A stretch of DNA of 64,000 bases from Epiperipatus broadwayi (lineage: Eukaryota > Onychophora > Udeonychophora > Euonychophora > Peripatidae), in contig JAQFVV010000049.1 in NCBI GenBank assembly GCA_028023455.1, forward strand, positions 2,910,536 to 2,974,535. The letters are read 5' to 3'. A program made the translations under genes and the position numbers. This document shows, in pieces, positions 1 through 11,935 of the stretch. Below the pieces are notes generated by a model. It did not search any database and had not been told where the DNA came from. It saw only the letters and a list, made by a program, of their open reading frames with translations. Numbering within the stretch: position 1 is the first letter of the stretch; each line of letters starts with the position of its first letter.

Positions 1-1183
1 AAATTAAAATAGTTTTTTAATAAAATATACTAAAAAAACAAAATTATTTTCGAAAAATATTGAAGATTTTAGTAAAAATATTTAAGATTTAGCAAAAAGA
101 AATCTTTACTTTTCCATAACGTAAAATTGAAAAAAAGCGTTTGCGTCAGCACTTTTTTGTTTAGACATTCGCTTTAAGTTTGCCGAAATTGAATATATTT
201 TATAATAAATAAATAGCAATTTATTTTTGAAAGAACTTTCGTTCTCTTTCATAACCTGAAAAATTAGTAATATACTTTTTATAAACGTATCTGAGTTGAA
301 TTTAATATTATAGGCGAATATGTTTTAACAATAGGCTTTGTCTTCAGTTTGTGAGTTGGCCAATTAAAAGATTTGATTTTTACCTCATACAACTAATAAT
401 ATAATTAGTGGTTAAAGGGTTAACCAAAAGACTTTCTTACGAAGCTCCTCGTAGACATCTGACATCACTCTAACTCTGCCAGTTATTATGCTAAAATATT
501 CGTTTTACAGGTATTGAATAGATTTTTAAAAGTTCTGTAAGATGGTGACCTCTTCCGATTTATTTTACAAGTAAAAAATAAAAAAAACACATTTAAACCT
601 AAACAAAGAAAGAACATGAGTTTTGATTGGTTCTTAGCATGCTCTCAGCCGAAAAAGACATTCTGATTGGCTGGAAAAAACAAAGAAACCACCTGATCAA
701 AGAAAATAAAGAAAAACGCTGAGATTTTCATTTCGAATATAATTTTAAAGAATATTAAGTATATATTCAGTAATTACAAATGATTTTCAGAGAGAATAAT
801 AAAAAAACAAAATTATTTTCGAAAAATATTGAAGATTTTAGTAAAAATATTAAAGAAATATTTAAAAGAGTAAAAATATTAAAGAAATATTTAAAAGAAA
901 TATTTACTTTTCTATAACGTAAAAGTCGACCTTTTTGTTTATATTACAGCTTTTATGTTGCCAAAATTGAATATTTTAGAATAAATAAATAGCAATTTAT
1001 TTTTGAAAGAACTTTCGTTCTCTTCATAACCTGAAAAATTAGTGATATACTTTTTATAAACGTATCTGAGTTGAATTTAATATTTTAGGTGAATATGTTT
1101 TAACAATAGGCTTTGTCTTCAGTTTGTGAGTTGGCCAATTAAAAGATTTGATTTTTACCTCATACAACCAATAATATATAAAC
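1..1183. repeat. Pair of ~380-bp direct repeats of unknown class
   Basis: Positions about 31-408 and 799-1177 are diverged direct copies of the same sequence. Both run from a poly-A-rich start through the shared stretches cgaaaaatattgaag and ttgtgagttggccaatt. The right copy has a small internal duplication around 845-900, and the left copy carries extra bases around 130-175. The spacer 409-798 matches neither copy and I do not recognise it. The right copy ends exactly where the minus-strand PLE 5' fragment begins. No coding frame is visible. The pair could be the ends of an unknown element or a local duplication. Confidence 0.6.
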
Positions 1184-1579
1184 AACTTTTTAATTTTACT
1201 CAAACATAAAAACTTTGGAACTACATTATAAAAAATACAATTTTTTAAAAATTTTATATCTAGGTTTAATTTTATGACCTTTAGTTTATATGTCATCCAT
1301 TTATTAATTAACTTGATACAATTTCTAAAAACATATAAATCATTAATATTATTTCTCAAATAACCAATAAAACTTCTCATATTCATATATTCAAATTTCA
1401 AAAAATACATGTTTAAAAACTTTCATATACAATTCCATAAAAAATACGAAAAAAAAAAAATAAAATAAAAAATATAACAACAATAATAAAACCATATAAC
1501 TGTATAAACTTATAATAAATCCATATAACAATATAAACTTCTTCTTCTTCTTTTTCTATCTTTTCAAATGTATTATCAA
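1184..1579 (-). mobile_element. Penelope-like element, 5' part (leader plus ORF N-terminus), truncated
   Basis: Read on the minus strand, this follows directly from the tail of the inverted PLE arm (1580-2777), as in tandem PLE copies where the 3' tail runs into the next 5' end. An open frame begins near 1410. It contains LDIKFLKNCIFYNVVPKF, which resembles the conserved N-terminal stretch ahead of PLE reverse transcriptases (hydrophobic, with an NxxPKF-like motif). The element sequence stops near 1184, and the frame then runs on into the direct repeat as chance coding. Only about 75 codons belong to the element. The PLE assignment rests on its position and this short motif. Confidence 0.5.
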
Positions 1580-2777
1580 ATTTATAAAGTCAAAAACTTC
1601 ACATAAATATATCGGAGAGACTTTCTTTTCAAAAAATTTACTGATATACATTATATAAACTACATAAATAAAATATAAATATCCAACGTTTCGTCCATTT
1701 TTCAATAATAATATGGACTTTATCAAGGTTCTATAAAACAGAGAAAAAACAACATTAAAGATAATAAAAATAATAAAAATAAAAAAAAATAAAAAATAAG
1801 AAAATAAAAAATAAAAAAAATAAAAAATAAAAATAATAAAATAAAATAAAAATAAAAATAAAATAAAATACCTATAAACCAAAAAAATGGAAAAATTGTA
1901 TAACATAACATCTCCTTACAAAGTGAGAAAAATTTTTAACACCAAAAAGAAAAAATATTCACATAAAAACAGTCAATTCCCTTGTATAAATATATAAACT
2001 ACTTTAACATTTTATTTAAACTAGGATTTAAATGTTCTATATAAATACTCTCTTTGTTAAATCTTTCAAAGTAATTACCAATACATTCCAAAGGTCGAAT
2101 TTCATAGTCTTTATGTCCTGTTTCCAACTTATGACAAAAGATAGCAGATTTCTTATCAATCATATGCTGATATAGTCTGGTCTTTAATTTATTCTTGCTT
2201 GTTCCAATATAGAATACATTGTTTTTACAATTCAAACATTTAATTAAATACACTGAATTCATAGCTTCAAGCATATTAAATTCTTTATGATTAACCAAAG
2301 ATCTTAAAGTTCTCTTCTTTTTGTATACAGGTTTCATATTTATACAGTATTTTTTATTAATTTTATTTAATAATTCATTTAATTTTAAAAATACAAATTT
2401 AGATAACTTAAAACCAATATAAATATTATTATCTATAAAAAAAATTTATTTTCGTCTTTATTACCATCATGTTCTTTAAATGTTTCATTATTTACATTTT
2501 TATTTTTATAAACATTCATACAAATACTATTTCTAATTTTATTCAAATTTTTTGTAGAAAACAAATAATTTACAACTCTATATGGATATTCATTTATTAT
2601 ACATTCCTTTTTTATACAATTTAATTCTTTATCTAAACTATATTCATTTGAACATAATTTAAATGCTCTCATTATTCTATTGTTTATGATATTAACTTTG
2701 CATTTAAAATCGATATCGGAATTCCAGTTTGTTAAAATCCCAGTATACATTTTTTTTCTATAAACCTCAGTCTCTAT
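1580..2777 (-). mobile_element. Penelope-like element, inverted 3' partial copy (RT C-terminus, GIY-YIG, tail)
   Basis: This is a nearly identical inverted copy of 3472-4674. The GIY-YIG part (minus strand, 2337 to 1999) encodes the same 112 residues as the plus copy. The preceding RT-linker part (2777 to 2433) differs by one residue (T for I) and by a one-base loss in an A/T run near 2440-2450, which breaks the frame. With the plus copy it forms a head-to-head inverted repeat with arms of about 1.2 kb around a ~700-bp loop. The junction at 2775-2778 carries a short shared TATT, consistent with a template switch or microhomology joining. The near-identity of the arms means the arrangement is young. 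Confidence 0.85.
1683..1728 (-). ncRNA. Hammerhead-ribozyme-like motif, inverted PLE copy
   Basis: This is the mirror of the motif at 4526-4571: on the minus strand CCTTGATAAAGTCCAT, a loop, ATGGACGAAACGTTGG. The single difference from the plus copy (GTTGG instead of ATTGG after GAAAC) is in the segment expected to form stem III/I. Confidence 0.5.
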
Positions 2778-4247
2778 TTGCCTAAGGTGCATAAACCTAA
2801 TATACCTATTAGACCAATAGTGGATTGTTTTAACACTTATTACGTTAATATTTCAAAATGGGTTTATATTAATTTATTTAAAAAATATACTAATTGTTTT
2901 GCTGGGAACAAGGTTTATAATTCTGTTGTGTTTATTGAAAAAATAAAGAAGTTTTTATTTAGTTTGAAAGAATTTAAAAATATTTACTTTGTTAAACTAG
3001 ACATAATTAATATGTACACAAATATAAATTGTGAAAAAGCAATTGATTATTTTTTGGAAATGTATATTGAAGATAAAAATAAAAATATAAAAATGGATAT
3101 TTCTTTGTTGCATGACATTCTTATGTTATGTTGTAAGGATTTATTTTTTAAATTCGGTGACAAATATTATAAACAGATAAAAGGGTTAAATATGGGGAAT
3201 TGTTTAAGTGGATTTTTAGCAGATATTTATATGTGCAATTTTGAAAAAAGTTTTTTTAGTGTTTGTCATAAACCTATGTTTTATGTACGTTATGTAGATG
3301 ATTATTTCATGATATTTAATGGTAATTTGAATAAATCATTTAAGTTTTGGAATTTTATTAATAATAGAATAGAAAATATTAAGTTTACTTTGGAAAAAGA
3401 AAATAATAATAGTATTGAATATATGGATGTAAAGATTTATAAATTTTATAAAAATAATAGAATTAGAATAGAGACTGAGGTTTATAGAAAAAAAATGTAT
3501 ACTGGGATTTTAACAAACTGGAATTCCGATATTGATTTTAAATGCAAAGTTAATATCATAAACAATAGAATAATGAGAGCATTTAAATTATGTTCAAATG
3601 AATATAGTTTAGATAAAGAATTAAATTGTATAAAAAAGGAATGTATAATAAATGAATATCCATATAGAGTTGTAAATTATTTGTTTTCTACAAAAAATTT
3701 GAATAAAATTAGAAATAGTATTTGTATGAATGTTTATAAAAATAAAAATGTAAATAATGAAACAATTAAAGAACATGATGGTAATAAAGACGAAAATAAA
3801 ATTTTTTTTATAGATAATAATATTTATATTGGTTTTAAGTTATCTAAATTTGTATTTTTAAAATTAAATGAATTATTAAATAAAATTAATAAAAAATACT
3901 GTATAAATATGAAACCTGTATACAAAAAGAAGAGAACTTTAAGATCTTTGGTTAATCATAAAGAATTTAATATGCTTGAAGCTATGAATTCAGTGTATTT
4001 AATTAAATGTTTGAATTGTAAAAACAATGTATTCTATATTGGAACAAGCAAGAATAAATTAAAGACCAGACTATATCAGCATATGATTGATAAGAAATCT
4101 GCTATCTTTTGTCATAAGTTGGAAACAGGACATAAAGACTATGAAATTCGACCTTTGGAATGTATTGGTAATTACTTTGAAAGATTTAACAAAGAGAGTA
4201 TTTATATAGAACATTTAAATCCTAGTTTAAATAAAATGTTAAAGTAG
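2775..4247 (+). CDS. Penelope-like retroelement reverse transcriptase / GIY-YIG endonuclease, 5'-truncated
   Basis: The protein would copy element RNA into DNA and nick the target through a GIY-YIG nuclease. About 490 codons are open. Visible RT blocks, counted from the TTG at 2778, are PKVHKPNIPIRPIV (residues 2-15), motif A FVKLDIINMYTNI (71-83, catalytic D75), motif B GLNMGNCLSGFLADIYM (136-152) and motif C RYVDDYF (171-177, the catalytic DD). A GIY-YIG domain follows, with VYLIKC (406-411), FYIGTS (419-424), R431 and the terminal IEHLNPSLN (478-486). PLE ORFs normally run several hundred residues further upstream, so the N-terminus is missing. The frame simply starts at the inversion junction and has no authentic start codon. 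All catalytic residues that should be present in this part are kept. It could be recent debris and need not be active. Confidence 0.92.
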   Translation, partial: YLPKVHKPNIPIRPIVDCFNTYYVNISKWVYINLFKKYTNCFAGNKVYNSVVFIEKIKKFLFSLKEFKNIYFVKLDIINMYTNINCEKAIDYFLEMYIEDKNKNIKMDISLLHDILMLCCKDLFFKFGDKYYKQIKGLNMGNCLSGFLADIYMCNFEKSFFSVCHKPMFYVRYVDDYFMIFNGNLNKSFKFWNFINNRIENIKFTLEKENNNSIEYMDVKIYKFYKNNRIRIETEVYRKKMYTGILTNWNSDIDFKCKVNIINNRIMRAFKLCSNEYSLDKELNCIKKECIINEYPYRVVNYLFSTKNLNKIRNSICMNVYKNKNVNNETIKEHDGNKDENKIFFIDNNIYIGFKLSKFVFLKLNELLNKINKKYCINMKPVYKKKRTLRSLVNHKEFNMLEAMNSVYLIKCLNCKNNVFYIGTSKNKLKTRLYQHMIDKKSAIFCHKLETGHKDYEIRPLECIGNYFERFNKESIYIEHLNPSLNKMLK

Positions 4248-4674
4248 TTTATATATTTATACAAAGGAATTGACTGTTTTTATGTGAATATTTTTTCTTT
4301 TTGGTGTTAAAAATTTTTCTCACTTTGTAAGGAGATGTTATGTTATACAATTTTTCCATTTTTTTGGTTTATAGGTATTTTATTTTATTTTTATTTTTAT
4401 TTTATTTTATTTTTTTTTTATTTTCTTTTTCTTTTTCTTTTCTTATTTTTTATTTTTTTTATTTTTTATTGTTTTATTTTTTATTTTTATTATCTTTAAT
4501 GTTGTTTTTTCTCTGTTTTATAGAACCTTGATAAAGTCCATATTATTATTGAAAAATGGACGAAACATTGGATATTTATATTTTATTTATGTAGTTTATA
4601 TAATGTATATCAATAAATTTTTTGAAAAGAAAGTCTCTCCGATATATTTATGTGAAGTTTTTGACTTTATAAAT
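4248..4674 (+). mobile_element. Penelope-like element 3' tail
   Basis: This is the untranslated tail after the stop at 4245-4247. It includes a long T-rich tract (4378-4490) and a hammerhead-like motif (4526-4571). Identity with the inverted copy ends at 4674 (left-arm equivalent 1580), which marks the element's 3' boundary. The RTE relic begins beyond it. Small frames here are tail sequence and do not look like genes. Confidence 0.75.
4526..4571 (+). ncRNA. Hammerhead-ribozyme-like motif in PLE tail
   Basis: The order is TTGATAAA, then stem GTCCAT (4536-4541), a loop, stem ATGGAC (4556-4561), then GAAAC (4562-4566) and ATTGG. This follows the hammerhead plan: a CUGAUGA-type box, a stem II with GUCC/GGAC, then GAAAC. 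The first box deviates (TTGATAA plus one extra A), so catalysis is doubtful. PLEs are known to carry minimal hammerheads in their terminal repeats, so the location fits. The inverted arm carries the same motif at 1683-1728 with CGTTGG after GAAA. Confidence 0.5.
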
Positions 4675-4729
4675 GGAGATTATTTACATCATCTAAATTT
4701 TGAAAATTATTGAATGTTTTTGGAAAAAA

Positions 4730-5460
4730 AGCTTCAAAGTTTTAGAAAAGGTTACAAAGTATTAGATGAAGAAAGAAAATAGGACTAAAAGACAAAAATA
4801 ATGTTTAATGGATTTTTCAGAAGAAGAAAATAAAGATTAATAATTGTGAATTAGAAAAGGCTAGCAGCACAATTTGATCAGATTACTAATTCAGATGAAA
4901 ATATAATGGATCAAATTAATATTAGAATTAAACTCAGATGGAGTGGTTTTTGAAGAAATAATTTAATATTAAAAGAAAATAGCTTGATGTGTTTGAAAAG
5001 GAAGTTTTTAATAGATGTATTTTACCAGTTTTACATTAAGGGTTTGAGACTTGGACACTTAATATAATAGCAATACAAATAGCAAACTAATCAATGAAGT
5101 ATGGATAGATGTATATTAGAAGTAACAACAAGTGATTAAAAATAAAATATATGCATAATAAAACAAATAGGTATCATTGATTTCATTAAAAGAATTAAAA
5201 GATTAAAATGATGTTACATTAAATATATCACTAGAAGAGATTTAATAAATTGATAGTTGAAGTTTTAAGATGGATCCTAAATTATTGTAGAAAACTTAAA
5301 AAGAGATCACATGTGAAATAAATGGATGAAGTAAGGAGGTTTGCTAGCATAATGTAAAGAAGAGAATCTATGGCTTTGAAAAAAAAATACATTTGAAAAG
5401 ACCCTTATGCTGCAATGGATTGATGAAGCTTGAAAATGATGCTTTTTAAAGTTTGTATCT
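4730..5460 (+). pseudogene. RTE-type non-LTR retrotransposon relic (RT C-terminal region)
   Basis: Translation in shifting frames gives ordered pieces typical of the end of RTE-clade polyproteins. These are a NSDEN..QINIRIKLRWSGF stretch (cf. TSDG..EINRRIxLGW), LKRKFLIDVFYQF..GLRLGHL (cf. LKRKVFNxCVLPVLTYGAETW), GIIDFIKRIKRLK, then CRKLKKRSHVK..MDEVRR near 5290-5330, ending near the final AAMD (cf. QWID) at about 5420. Many stops and frameshifts show it is long dead. It abuts the PLE 3' boundary, so the PLE may have landed beside or inside it. A better-preserved RTE 3' end is at 37022-37272. Confidence 0.7.
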
Positions 5461-6789
5461 ATTAACTTTGCATATTGTAAAATGTCATTAGTTCAACATA
5501 TTTGTTATATTCTCTATATAAATTGATTAAATAGTATTCTTATTAATCTTTTTTTTATTTTAATTTCCCACTCAGTGCATGTCTGTGTAATTCGTTTTGA
5601 ATTCTGTCTAATTTTTTTTATTCATTTGGACTATCTAAAATGCTTTATATTTGCAGCAAGATTATTCTACATAATTCATCTTTACTTTTAAACAACTTTA
5701 TATAATTTTTTGCTTTTTTTCAACTTTTGGTTATATAAGTAATTTTCCCATTTAGAAAAGTGTATAAATATCTTTTACCCATTTTTTCAAAACACTAAAA
5801 AGCTAATTTTTAGCATTCATTGTTATCATTCATATGTGGTTTGGCCCACTGATGAAGTAGAAAACTTTCCAGCCCAAATTATGTGAGTAACAGCATATCA
5901 CTAACATTTTCAGTGCTCAGACTTCTTATGAACTGCTATGCAATATACCATGAAATAATTTTAATACTAATATCTTACATTTCTTTTTTATTTGAATGTA
6001 ATTTTCATACTTATTTTTATTTTTCCATACAATTTTAATAACAACTCCATATTTAAAAAAAAAACATCATATTCAACTGCAAAAAGAAAACCCCATATTA
6101 AATAATGCTATGGTTTCCACTGTGGGAATCTTTACCCATATCAATCTTTTTATTCTAATCTTCAAATTTTTTTAAAAATAATATAAAATTTAAATGTGAT
6201 AATGGCTATTTTTTTTTCAAGTCTATTTTTGCATATAATTTTTATCAATTTTATATCTTGTAAGTGGCATTTCAAAAATTAGGCTTTTAAATATTTTTAA
6301 TTATTTTTTACAAGTTTATTCTCAGAGTTCAAGAATTCTTTATGATTTCTATTCATTCTATTATGAAACTTTACATATAAAAATGCAATTAACAATACTG
6401 TGATTTCTTTAAAAACACATTTTAATCACTTGAATAAGTGTAAATAAAGCATCTGTTACCTGTCCTCTTGAATAAAATCCATTTTGGATCAGAACCAAAA
6501 TTTTACTGTTTTTCAGCCAATTGCAAACTTTATTTCTTAATACAGGTGTAACTATTTTATAAACTGTAAAAAATATTGACTGCTAATCTATAACTAATTA
6601 ATGTAAAATCCTTTCTTTTTATTCTATATAACATCCTAATTTTCACCATTTTTCATTCATCAGAGTTTTTATTATCAACTATAATTTTGTTAAAACTTGC
6701 TTGTCAACTAATTCTTGTATAAATTTTCTTAGTCATTGCCACACAATTTGTAATTTATCACTGATTCTGATTTTGAATTATCTAAAAAT
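5461..6789. other. AT-rich sequence, no feature recognised
   Basis: There is no sustained reading frame and no RNA gene. Only homopolymer-rich, low-complexity stretches are visible. Confidence 0.5.
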
Positions 6790-7375
6790 TTATGATAATA
6801 TTTTACTTGTAATTATATTTTGAACTATTTCCATCATAGAAAATTAATTATTAAATATTTTTTAAAAAACTCAAATTAGTAATAGACAATATAATATTAA
6901 TATTATTTCCCTGTCTTGGGACCATTAAATTTATAAATACTGAATTTAAAGTGATGTTAAACCAACTAGACTGTTCTGCCAAAGCATTTGACAAAATAAT
7001 TTAGTTAATTAGATTATCAACTTAAATTCAATATTCACAAATCTAATGTTTCTAGCTTCATTTTCCTTACTAGTACTGGTACTGATCAGGCCACCAAGCC
7101 AAAAAGAAGATACCAAAGTTTATTAACAATTAAATTGATAATTGAAAATATGCTAGCCTTTCACATGCGCAATTATAACTGAGACAGCCAATCAGATTTT
7201 AAACAGCTATCTAATAAACAATCAAGCTAAGACACGAGACAGAGATTTTAACAACATGCGATTTAGATAAATATTGTTAACAATTAAATGTATTTAAAAC
7301 GTTAAAATAAGGTACACATTTTTTAGACATTTAACAACTAATTCTAGATGATGTAAATAATCCAAATCTTTGATT
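6790..7375. repeat. Interspersed repeat of unknown class, copy 1
   Basis: The part with ttgtaattatattttgaac (6808-6826) and the part with ttaactaattctagatgatg-like sequence (7330-7355) recur together in the same order at 24090-24345. Parts recur at 49060-49150 and 53530-53650. The copies are diverged and no coding or terminal repeats are seen. It may be an old non-autonomous transposon. Confidence 0.5.
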
Positions 7376-7640
7376 TTATGGTATGAAAATAATGTTTTCC
7401 AGCTGATTTTTATTTTAAAGATGCCCAAACTATCTTCTGGTCTATTTTTCTCTTGTTATATTGATTGTTGTCTTTGAATTTAAATCTTCATTGTTTTCTA
7501 TGAGTCAGTGATTTTCAGTGGCATTAAGCCACTTAATAATTTTATCATATTCTATAAAATTAAGTATCTCAATTTTTTTTTATAGCCTTTTTTTCTTTAA
7601 CCTTTCTTGTCTGTTTTATTAATTTGAGAATTTGCAATTC

Positions 7641-7860
<220 letters not shown>

Positions 7861-9800
7861 GAGACATGTGACACGATTTTATAGGGATAGCACAACTGTC
7901 TATTATATCTATGATTTGGTTTAAATTCAGGCTTGCTATTTTTTTGTGAATTTAATTAGATTTAAGATATTATTTCAGACATTCATTAATAGATAATGCG
8001 ACTAACTAATATTGGTCAGTAAATGAGTATTTAGCTATTTTTACTTAGATAATAAAACAAAAACTAAAAATATTTACATCTCTACCACTGTGAGTGAACA
8101 CGTTGGTAATAAATGCCTTTCCACTCGTTGGTCTTCTATGAAAGACTATCTTAGGGGTCTCTGTTTTGCACTGAGACATTTAAAAGATCTACTTATTAAT
8201 GAAAAGACCTAAATACAAATTTCTAGGAAAGAAAGATCAAATTAAAATAATAGTGTTTATTTTTGTTAATAAAAATAACTTATTAATTGTAGGTGATTAA
8301 TTACACTTTTAAAATTATTATTTTATTAATTTGATTGCAATGTTTTAAATTTTTATCTAATTGTACAATATCAAAATAAAATGATTTATATAAACATTAT
8401 GGATAAACGCTTACTAAGAATTTTTAATTTGTTGAAAAAATAATTAATGAAAAGTTTCTAAATAATGAACTAAAGTTCACCTTGATTAATAATTATTTTT
8501 TGTCTTTTTTATGAGATAATTAATATTACTGCAAATAATTATAAATTAAAACAGAAAATCCTTCAGCTGTGATTTGTTTTAATTCATTCTTTTAATAATT
8601 TTGTTTTATTATGTGATACTAAACTGATTTATAGAAAATGTTGATTTAAATATAAATAATTTTTAATTTTTATTTATATTTAAGTAAATCATCATCATTA
8701 ATTACCTACCTCTCTGCAAAATAAACTCAATATTTTACTCAAACCTCTCTGCTTTTTAAGTGCATAAACTCCACACCCTCCTTTAAGACATAATTAGACT
8801 TTTATCTTCTTTTACTTTATTCTTATCATCCAGAAGTGTTTTCATACATATAATCTTTAATATATTTAATCTTTTTCTATTTATTTTTCACTGCCCCCTC
8901 TATTGCATATCTTATCATCTGATGTGTTTTAATCTTTTTTCTAATTATTTATGATTCTGCTTTATATAATACTAACATAAAAAATAACGACTTTTGTTAA
9001 TTAAATTAATTGTCCTCAAACAAACATTTATTAGATAGATTTTTCTTTATTTCTTCATCACTATTTCGATGCTTATAAACATTAATTTCATGTACAACTA
9101 TTTTGTATAATATTGTTCTTATTCTGCTTATAATCACATTGATTAAGACATAGATATGCTTGTCTTAATTTCAGAATTTTCATACATTTCGTTAATCCCA
9201 TTTAATATTTTATTCAGATCACACACTTTCAATATTGACAAAAACTGCTTCATCATTAGAAAAACTGAAGCAGTGATGCTAACTCCATTGAAACTTGAGA
9301 TAGGATAAATTTCCATTTTAGGCTTCTTCATATAAATACATACAGTGATAGAATTCTACAATGTTAAAGCACTTGAAGTAACAAATTTTTATGGATTGAT
9401 TAAATTTAATACATTGGTCCCACCTGGCTAGTATCAAAGTCATTTACATTATAACAAAAAATGAATCCACTTTCATTTTCTATCCATGACCTTTTATTTG
9501 AATAGTAAATTATAACAATGACAATTTGATATTTGTAAAGGTGAAGACCAAATTATTAATGTGATATCTACATAAAGATAATGTTCAGCAGACGGAACTG
9601 GGTTGATTTTTTATCTAGAATGCAAAAGGCATTGATTTTAAAACATTGCATTGAATTTAATCAGTGTATGGACATTGATATCTATATGAATCACATACAT
9701 AAATAAAAATGTAATTCTAATGATTTTAATAAGCACACAATTAATTTTAGTGTAACGAATATGTGCACTAAGAATATAAGTTTATTCATGAAATAAATAA
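7861..9800. other. AT-rich sequence, no feature recognised
   Basis: No gene, repeat pair or RNA was identified. The 62-codon minus-strand frame at 9143-9331 has a protein-like composition but no recognisable domain or flanking coding support. Confidence 0.5.
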
Positions 9801-10234
9801 TTATTCAAATGGAAGTCAACCTCAGATAATGTGCTATTTTTTAAATATTACAAATCTCCGTGCACGTGTCTGCCAATAAGAGTTTAAAAAACTTAAGTAA
9901 ATCACTTAAATTTAGAGCACATTTGTATATACACCAGAGCTTGAGTTTATTGTGTGCCTGATGTTATAAACAAATATTGAATTGTACAAATTTAGATAAC
10001 CTATCATAGGAGAAAGACAGTGTCTCATTTTTAACCATCTACAATCAGATTTATATGACTTGTAAATGTAAATCTATTATTATAAAGTACTGAAAATTTT
10101 GAAATTATTTAAATGGAAGTCAACCTCTGATAATGCACTATTTCTTAAATATTATAAATCTCTGTACACAGCCCACCAGTAAGAGTTTAAAAAACTTAAG
10201 TGAATCACTTAAATTTAGAGCACATCTGTATAGA
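9801..10234. repeat. Direct repeat pair of ~131 bp, about 300 bp apart
   Basis: 9801-9932 and 10104-10234 share long blocks such as aaatggaagtcaacctc, taagagtttaaaaaactta and atcacttaaatttagagcac at about 85-90% identity by eye. The ~170-bp spacer is not repeated. This is probably a local segmental duplication or two copies of a short element. Confidence 0.8.
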
Positions 10235-11110
10235 CAAATATATAACTAAGATTATTCATACGGAAGATTTCTTAAAAAATATTTAAATTAAATTGGAAAC
10301 AATGCCTATCTCCTGCTATATCACTGCCAATCTACCATATCAGATAAAAGATGATCAGAAAATTACTTTATGACTTTTGCTTTGTTATATAACAATAAAT
10401 CATGTATTGATTCTAAAATAGATTGAAACTTTCATTAGGAGGGATTTTTGTTTTTATATTAATCAAGCCAGTTTACCATTTTAAATATTAATGGTTTTAC
10501 TGTGTGAGTCAATTATTTCATGGATTATTAAGTAGGTAATTGTAAAAACATAAACCTGTCCATAAAATAAGCAAGTTTGAATGTGATACTAAGATGATTC
10601 ACAAACAGGGCTATAATATCAAATAAAATAGATTGGCATTAATATAACAAAAGATGGAAATTGTTTGTAGAAACATTCAAATGATTTTTAGGAATTTTGT
10701 TTGTAAATTATCTTACAACATTTTGAACTTGTTTGGTCCATGAATGTGTATTAACCCAATAAAATGTTATATTTTAAACCATTTCATTATTTGAAATATC
10801 TCATATTATAAAATACATTTTAGTGTAAAACTATCAGTCAATATTTTCTCAGTATATCTACATTTTTAATGCATCTAACTTTATTAGGTAATTAGAGGCT
10901 TGGAATAATTTGAATTCCACATTAGAATGACATGTTTGTGACTTTCTTGATTTTAAAATTTTATCATATTTATAACCAACTGAACTATCAATCTGGTGCA
11001 TAGATTTCCTTCAGAAATGTATGTACAGTGGGAGACTAGACAAGATTTTACATTAGGAGAAGTTCATGATATATTGGATTTTAAATAAGAAGTGCAATTT
11101 AAAATCTGAA
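10235..11110. other. AT-rich sequence, no feature recognised
   Basis: I see no reading frame, RNA gene or repeat relationship with the rest of the window. Confidence 0.5.
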
Positions 11111-11218
11111 ATTTAATTGATTGCATATATGTTTTTATTGCAATATATATATATATATACAAAGATTTAATTGATTGCATATATGTTTTTATTGCAATAT
11201 ATATATATATATACAAAG
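11111..11218. repeat. Two perfect tandem copies of a 54-bp unit containing (TA)n
   Basis: The unit 11111-11164 is repeated at 11165-11218, each copy having tttaattgattgcatata and a short (TA)n. A diverged partial third start (attttcatgggttgcatata) follows. The perfect identity suggests recent slippage or unequal exchange. It directly precedes a PLE fragment. Confidence 0.9.
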
Positions 11219-11224
11219 ATTTTC

Positions 11225-11935
11225 ATGGGTTGCATATATAAAAGACATTTTGTGGGTTCATCCATGTTAAAAGATGATAAATCAGCTATTAAGATTTGTG
11301 TTCTACATGTAAAAGAAACTACAGACAGTATTCGACATATATTAAAATGCTATAATATAAATACAACATTTTATACTCATCAAAAGATCAGCAATATAAT
11401 AACCAAGCCTAAGGATTTATTCCCTCTTGAATCTCATGGTATATCAAATCTCATGTCAAAATTATAAAGCTTATTATATAGGTATGAGTAATCATCACAT
11501 CAGTGTTAGGAGAGATGAACATGCTAATGTAGTTAAACAACACTCATCATCATCAGCAGTCTCACTCCATACTATAGATTTAGGTCATAAAATTGATTTT
11601 TCTAGTACCAGGATCATATCCAGATGCGATAATCTCTACCAGTGCAAAATTTGGGAAGCCATTGAGATACTTAAAAGGCCAGATTGTATCAATAAGTGAG
11701 ATGAGACATACAAACTTCCTCCTATTTGGAAAGATTTTTTAAAAACATTCTTAATTTAACATTTTTGCTATTGGTGAAACTTTAACATTTTTTTTAAATC
11801 AGTGATTGTAGTGCCTCAACAACCATCTTTCTACCTTTTATCACCAAGTGGATGACTTGTGTGATCAAGTCGAAACATCGGTATTTTAATATTTAAAATT
11901 TTTAACATGGAACTCACAAAATATGTCTTATATAT
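11225..11935 (+). pseudogene. Penelope-like element fragment (GIY-YIG nuclease region and tail)
   Basis: Two overlapping frames together give a PLE C-terminus. First comes a linker with FYTHQKISNIITKPKDLFP (to about 11430). Then, after a frameshift near 11440, the GIY-YIG start YQISCQNYKAYYIGMSN (within 11440-11500), RRDEHAN, and the downstream LHTIDLGHKIDF (~11567-11602) typical of the domain. The stop is near 11697-11699. A tail of about 240 bp runs into (TA)n at 11930-11943, where the LTR array is inserted. The RT part is missing. The family differs from the PLE at 1184-4674. Confidence 0.75.
11848..11881 (+). ncRNA. Hammerhead-like remnant in PLE tail (weak)
   Basis: The order is GTGGATGA, a short stem CTTG..CAAG with loop TGTGAT, then TCGAAACATCGG. 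The box order matches a hammerhead, but the first box is poor (GGATGA) and two extra bases lie between stem II and GAAAC. The position, about 150 bp after the GIY-YIG stop, parallels the motif at 4526-4571. Confidence 0.3.

Noticed and set aside
5850-5885. CTGATGAAG followed soon by GAAAAC, resembling hammerhead boxes
   Set aside because: There is no stem II between the boxes and no PLE sequence nearby; taken as chance.
9143-9331. 62-codon minus frame with protein-like composition
   Set aside because: No family recognised, no coding continuation on either side, and no repeat partner.
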